Origin: an uncultured Campylobacter sp. | Lineage (GTDB): Bacteria > Campylobacterota > Campylobacteria > Campylobacterales > Campylobacteraceae | Length of the DNA: 55,073 bases | Reading direction: 5' to 3' | Assembly (NCBI RefSeq): GCF_937981295.1 | Contig: NZ_CALJPC010000067.1 | Coordinates: 1 to 55,073, forward strand | Part shown: piece after piece, positions 51,843-55,073 of the stretch | Position numbering within the stretch: the stretch's first letter is position 1 | Layout: each line of letters opens with the position of its first letter | Notes under the pieces: model-generated | Told to the model about the DNA's origin: nothing | Database searches by the model: none | The model's input: only the letters and a program-made list of their open reading frames with translations | Position numbers and translations under genes: made by a program

Positions 51843-52523
51843 ATGCTTAATATTTTACTGGTCGAAGACGACGAGGCTTTGAGCTCGGCGATAAGAGAAA
51901 AGCTGCTTGATGAGGGTTTTAGCGTGAGCTGCGCCTTCGACGGCAAGCAGGCGACAGAGGCGTTAGACGAGGCGCACTTCGATCTGATCATCTCGGACGT
52001 GATGATGCCTAAGATGGACGGCTTTGAGCTTAGCAGATACGTTAGGCGCGACGGCAAGAGCCAGCCGATACTGATTATAACGGCAAAAAGCGAGATCGAG
52101 GATATGCAGACGGGCTTTAAAAGCGGCGCGGACGATTATATGAGCAAGCCGATAAATTTAAAAGAGCTCGTGCTGCGCGTGCATGCGCTACTGCGGCGCG
52201 CGAAGATCGCAAACGAAAAGCGACTTCTCATCGGCGGAAGCGAGCTTGACTACGATACGCTTAGCATCCGCACCGAGGGCGAGCGGATAAGCCTAGCGCC
52301 GAAGGAATTTCGTCTTTTGTTTTTGCTGCTAAGCTATGCGGACAGAATTTTTACGAGATTTGAGATAATGAGCGAAATTTGGGGTTACGAAACGGACAGC
52401 GACGAGCGCGTCGTCGATACGCACATCAAAAAGCTACGGGCGAAATTTGAAAACTCCAAGGATTTTGAGATAATCACCGTGCGTGGGCTCGGCTACAAAG
52501 CCGTAAAAAAGGAGCGAGCATGA
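51843..52523 (+). CDS. OmpR-family response regulator
   Basis: This 226-residue regulator has a receiver domain with the acid pocket EDD (8-10), phosphoacceptor Asp52 (IISDVMMPKMDG) and lysine in MSKPINL. Its winged helix has APKEFRLLFLLL, SEIWGYETDSDERVVDTHIKKLRAKF and VRGLGYKAVK. The style (KEFRLLxLLL, VDTHIKKLRxKxE) resembles Firmicutes PhoB/SaeR-type regulators. It overlaps the kinase gene by 4 bases. Targets are unknown; the divergent lipoprotein operon is an obvious candidate. Confidence 0.92.
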   Translation: MLNILLVEDDEALSSAIREKLLDEGFSVSCAFDGKQATEALDEAHFDLIISDVMMPKMDGFELSRYVRRDGKSQPILIITAKSEIEDMQTGFKSGADDYMSKPINLKELVLRVHALLRRAKIANEKRLLIGGSELDYDTLSIRTEGERISLAPKEFRLLFLLLSYADRIFTRFEIMSEIWGYETDSDERVVDTHIKKLRAKFENSKDFEIITVRGLGYKAVKKERA

Positions 52524-53572
52524 AAAAATACCTCATCGGCCTTAAAAGCTTCATCGCGTTTTACTCTTCGTTCGCATTCGGCGTGATAAATTTCATCGTC
52601 TGCTTTGCGGTTTGCATGCTTTTTTACATCGGTATCGGCGGCAAGATCGGCGGCTTTTGGGACGGAGTGGCGCTGTGCGCGATCATCTGTCTAATCACGA
52701 TGGCGCTAAATTTTACCCTGCTTTACTTCGGACTTAAAATTTTATTTCGCCCGATCAAGCGGCTACTAGGCGCGATCACCGCGATCGCAAACGGCGATTT
52801 TAAGGCGCGTGCCGAGCGCAAGCTACACGGACACCGCACTGATTACGTCTATATGCACGAACTGGACGAGCTCGTAGTAAACGTCAATAAAATGGCGCAG
52901 AAGCTGCAAAAGCACGAGCAGCTGCAAAAGGAGTTCGTCTCAAACGTCTCGCACGAGATGAAAACGCCGATCTCTTCGATCGCCGCGTTAAGCGAGATGA
53001 TAGAGGGCGGCGTGAGCGAGGAGCGCGCCGTGCGATACGCAGCCTCCATCGGCGCGGAAGCAAACCGCCTAAGCAAGCTCTGCACCGATATGCTAAAGCT
53101 AACGAGACTTGATAGCGGCGCGGCGGTGCACCTAGATGAGACGGTACGTATCGACGAGCAGCTTAGGCAATGCATCATATCGCTGAGCCAAAGCTACGAA
53201 GGGCACGAGTTTGAGCTAAATTTATCGCCGCTTAGCGTGCGATCAAACGCGGGACTGCTAAATCAAATTTGGCGAAATTTGATCGAAAACGCGCTTAAAT
53301 ACTCGCAGCCGAGCGGTAAAATTTTCGTTTGTTGCCGCGCTTGCGATGGCTTTGCGCAGGTGAGCATCAAAGACGAAGGCATCGGCATCTCGCGCGAGAA
53401 GCTGGATAAAATTTTTGACCGATTTTATCAGTGCGAGGAATCGCATAAGGAGCTCGGCAGCGGGCTTGGACTTAGCATCGTACGCACGGCGCTTGATCTT
53501 TTAGGCGGCCAGATCGAATACGAAAGCGAACCCGGCGTCGGAACCGAGGCGCGCGTTAAAATTCCGCTTTAA
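52520..53572 (+). CDS. HAMP-containing sensor histidine kinase
   Basis: The 350-residue kinase has helices at ~12-38 and ~48-76 with almost no periplasmic loop between, so it is an intramembrane-sensing type. HAMP follows (FRPIKRLLGAITAIANGDF), then the H-box FVSNVSHEMKTPISSI (His145), N-box IWRNLIENALKYSQ, G1 DEGIGI and G2 GSGLGLSIVR. The short-loop architecture is common for kinases that sense envelope stress or antimicrobial peptides in Firmicutes. It is paired with the preceding regulator. Confidence 0.93.
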   Translation: MKKYLIGLKSFIAFYSSFAFGVINFIVCFAVCMLFYIGIGGKIGGFWDGVALCAIICLITMALNFTLLYFGLKILFRPIKRLLGAITAIANGDFKARAERKLHGHRTDYVYMHELDELVVNVNKMAQKLQKHEQLQKEFVSNVSHEMKTPISSIAALSEMIEGGVSEERAVRYAASIGAEANRLSKLCTDMLKLTRLDSGAAVHLDETVRIDEQLRQCIISLSQSYEGHEFELNLSPLSVRSNAGLLNQIWRNLIENALKYSQPSGKIFVCCRACDGFAQVSIKDEGIGISREKLDKIFDRFYQCEESHKELGSGLGLSIVRTALDLLGGQIEYESEPGVGTEARVKIPL

Positions 53573-54137
53573 ATTTCAGATCAAGACGGTGCGGATGATC
53601 TGCGTCTTGCAATTCATAACTCGCCGTAAAATTTCGCCCCACAGGCGCAAGCCACGCCGATGCAAGCTTTGACGATACGGGCCCTGACGGCACAATCCTG
53701 GCCGATGCAATCTTTGATGATGCAAGCTTTGACGACGTAAAAAAGTGCGGGCGTGTCGCGCGCCGCATTCACATAAAATTCTACTTTAAATTTTATATCG
53801 ATTTGCAGCGGACGCCTCGTGCGCCGCGACGAGGTCGGAAATCTGCTTTAAATTTACCGCGTGCTACGACTTTGCCGCTCTTTACGACTTTACCGCACAT
53901 TACGGCGGGCGGCAGGCTCGCTTAAATTTGCCGCGCCTTAACGCAGACGGCCGAATTTTGCCTGAAATCTGCCGCCGCTCGCTCGTGCTTTGCAACGAAC
54001 GGAGAAATTTTATCCTAAATTTCAAAAGACACATTAAGAACACAATCATCTTATATAATCCCGCTCATAGATCGATCGGGTACGCCCCTAGCGGCCCGAG
54101 CCGAGCAAATAATGAAATTAAAAACAAAGGAGAAGCG
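53573..54137. repeat. Intergenic region with three copies of a 17-mer
   Basis: GATGCAAGCTTTGACGA occurs at 53659-53675 and 53719-53735, with a degenerate copy (GATGCAATCTTTGATGA) at 53704-53720. In the forward frame they read DASFDD/DAIFDD, like a fragment of a low-complexity insert. The rest has AAATTT units and CGC-rich stretches. No gene. Confidence 0.5.
54054..54059 (+). promoter_or_regulatory. -10 element for the small 54138 gene
   Basis: TATAAT in TTATATAATCCCGC, with transcription predicted near 54066 and a 70-base leader to the ATG. Confidence 0.55.
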
Positions 54138-54221
54138 ATGAGTAAGGCCATACTTCACTCGGTGCTAGCGATAGAGGCCATTTTATGGGGGCTTTTGTCG
54201 GCTGTAGTTTTAGGCGCGTAA
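54138..54221 (+). CDS. 27-residue single-helix membrane peptide
   Basis: The short frame begins MSKAILHSVLAIEAIL and ends SAVVLGA, one hydrophobic helix with a lysine near the start. An AAAGGAG site 5 bases before the ATG and a TATAAT promoter upstream support expression. It may be a regulatory micro-protein or a toxic peptide of a type I system. No antisense RNA promoter was identified. Confidence 0.5.
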   Translation: MSKAILHSVLAIEAILWGLLSAVVLGA

Positions 54222-54759
54222 TTTTTACGCTTTGAACTCGGCGATCCGTCGAAAATTTATAAAATTTGCGCCCTACTTCGCATCCGCTGCGAAAAGGGGC
54301 GCACCCTCGCTAACGATAAATCAAAATTTAATCCACCCGCCGCCTGCTGCGTAAACCATGCTGCGTAAACCATGCTGCGTAAACCATGCTGCAGGCTAGC
54401 CGGCCGCACACAAACCTCGCTGCGTGCAAACCTACCGCCGCAAACTATAAAGATTGATAAAATTTTGAATGCTACGAGCGGATGGACAAGCTAGTTGATG
54501 CCCTATTTCGTCCGCGCCTTTTGCAATATGTGCCCGCTCGCAAAACAGCTTGCGATAGGAAAATGATTTGAACGGCGTCAAAATACGCGACCCGCTCCAA
54601 ACGCGCGAATTTATGCCTTTGCCGCTAAGCGATTTTTAAAAGCTCTCAAGCTAAAATTTATCTCGATCTAAGATCAAATTTAAACTTAACCAAGACGACG
54701 AAAATTTTACGAAAGATGCCGCAAGCGGCGAAATCTCAAAGGAGCCTAGCGTAAAAAGA
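54222..54759. other. Intergenic region, no gene seen
   Basis: About 540 bases between the micro-protein and the last gene. It holds a 14-bp tandem repeat at 54347 and AAATTT units. The part from 54660 to 54759 reads in frame into the last gene but has no start codon. Confidence 0.5.
54347..54388 (+). repeat. Three perfect tandem copies of a 14-bp unit
   Basis: CTGCGTAAACCATG is repeated three times without a mismatch and is followed by CTGCAGG. The unit length is not a multiple of three and the repeats lie in non-coding DNA. Confidence 0.9.
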
Positions 54760-55073
54760 TTGATAAATTTCCTGAGGCACATTTGCGCAGACCTGCTTGC
54801 AGGCAGGGCGCTGCTGCATCCGATCCTGCTTACGGCTGCGTTTTTAGCGGCGAAATTCGGCACGCTATATATCATAGATCAAAAAATTTTAGAAAGCAGC
54901 TATGATTTGGGGATATTTGGAGAATTTGCTTATTACATATTTTTCGATTTTGTCGCAGGCGCCTTTTTTATAATACTTTGTGCGCACGTCATCTACGCAA
55001 CATCCAAAGTCCAATCACTTAAAATTTTACGTAAAATTCTGCTCGCGATAATCTTAGCATCCTGCGCGCTGGG
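54760..55073 (+). CDS. Integral membrane protein, N-terminal part (runs off the window)
   Basis: The frame is open from about 54664 to the window end. No ATG is available; TTG at 54760 (LINFLRHICADLLAGRALLH) is the likeliest start, though the AAGGAG site lies 15-20 bases upstream, further than ideal. Three hydrophobic segments are visible (LLTAAFLAAKFGTLYII, FAYYIFFDFVAGAFFIILCAHVIYA, ILLAIILASCAL). The layout recalls the membrane half of large sulfatase or phosphoethanolamine-transferase-like proteins, but the diagnostic part is outside the window. Confidence 0.55.
   Translation, partial: MINFLRHICADLLAGRALLHPILLTAAFLAAKFGTLYIIDQKILESSYDLGIFGEFAYYIFFDFVAGAFFIILCAHVIYATSKVQSLKILRKILLAIILASCAL

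Noticed and set aside
1..55073. CRISPR arrays, tRNA, rRNA, prophage and insertion sequences
   Set aside because: No regular repeat-spacer structure, no TTCGANNC-containing cloverleaf, no transposase or integrase frame was recognised. The AAATTT arrays have irregular spacing and variable units, so they are not CRISPR.

Overview
The window looks like chromosome from a relatively G+C-rich Campylobacter, plausibly of the oral C. gracilis type. The species is an inference; the genus rests on protein content and gene order. Blocks that I recall from C. jejuni and Helicobacter are present: secA/lolA divergent, DUF2018-polyprenyl synthase-hemA-proS, fxsA-hemC, ilvB-ilvH-lpxD, pta-ackA, valS near metN, a PEB4-type isomerase, and aspA-dcuA. 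I saw no rRNA, tRNA, CRISPR array, insertion sequence or prophage.

Layout. 1-4.9 kb: secA (partial), lolA, a low-molecular-weight tyrosine phosphatase, fxsA and hemC. 4.9-8.1 kb: gene remnants, then mmcQ-like and rarA genes. 8.8-11.4 kb: a sulfur-assimilation operon metY-rrf2-cysK. 11.6-18.2 kb: a HAD phosphatase, then the DUF2018/ispB-type/hemA/proS block. 18.7-22.3 kb: a broken membrane-protein gene, an unknown gene, an mdaB-like reductase and a peptidase E-like gene. 22.4-25.5 kb: lpxD and acetolactate synthase. 26-29.7 kb: a secreted helix-hairpin-helix/polyproline protein, then pta-ackA. 31-33.2 kb: a two-component system that matches DccRS, with a small Met/His/Lys-rich exported protein behind a DccR-type box. 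33.6-39.7 kb: metN, diaminopimelate dehydrogenase, valS and metQ. 39.8-44.8 kb: PEB4-like isomerase, DedA protein, aspA and dcuA. 45-49.9 kb: a flavodoxin-fold reductase, a decayed stretch, a SUKH-like protein, an exported dual-specificity phosphatase and a DIP1984-family protein. 49.9-53.6 kb: a CsgG/DUF4810/DUF799 lipoprotein operon divergent from a second two-component system. The last kilobase has a tiny membrane peptide and the start of a membrane protein.

The metabolism is that of a microaerobic or anaerobic amino-acid user: aspartate to fumarate (AspA), C4-dicarboxylate exchange (DcuA), acetate overflow (Pta-AckA), methionine uptake and O-acetylhomoserine sulfhydrylation, branched-chain amino acid synthesis, haem synthesis, and a one-step dehydrogenase route to meso-diaminopimelate.

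The most striking feature is genome-wide in character. Intergenic DNA is full of degenerate units built around AAATTT/GGAATTTTAAAATTT separated by G+C-rich bits. DNA of the same flavour also sits in frame inside many conserved genes (LMW phosphatase, HAD phosphatase, polyprenyl synthase, hemA, pta, valS, the exported phosphatase and one broken gene), adding roughly 35-95 low-complexity N/S/K/E/A-rich residues at predicted surface loops. This resembles in principle the Rickettsia palindromic elements and is the best candidate for an undescribed system here.
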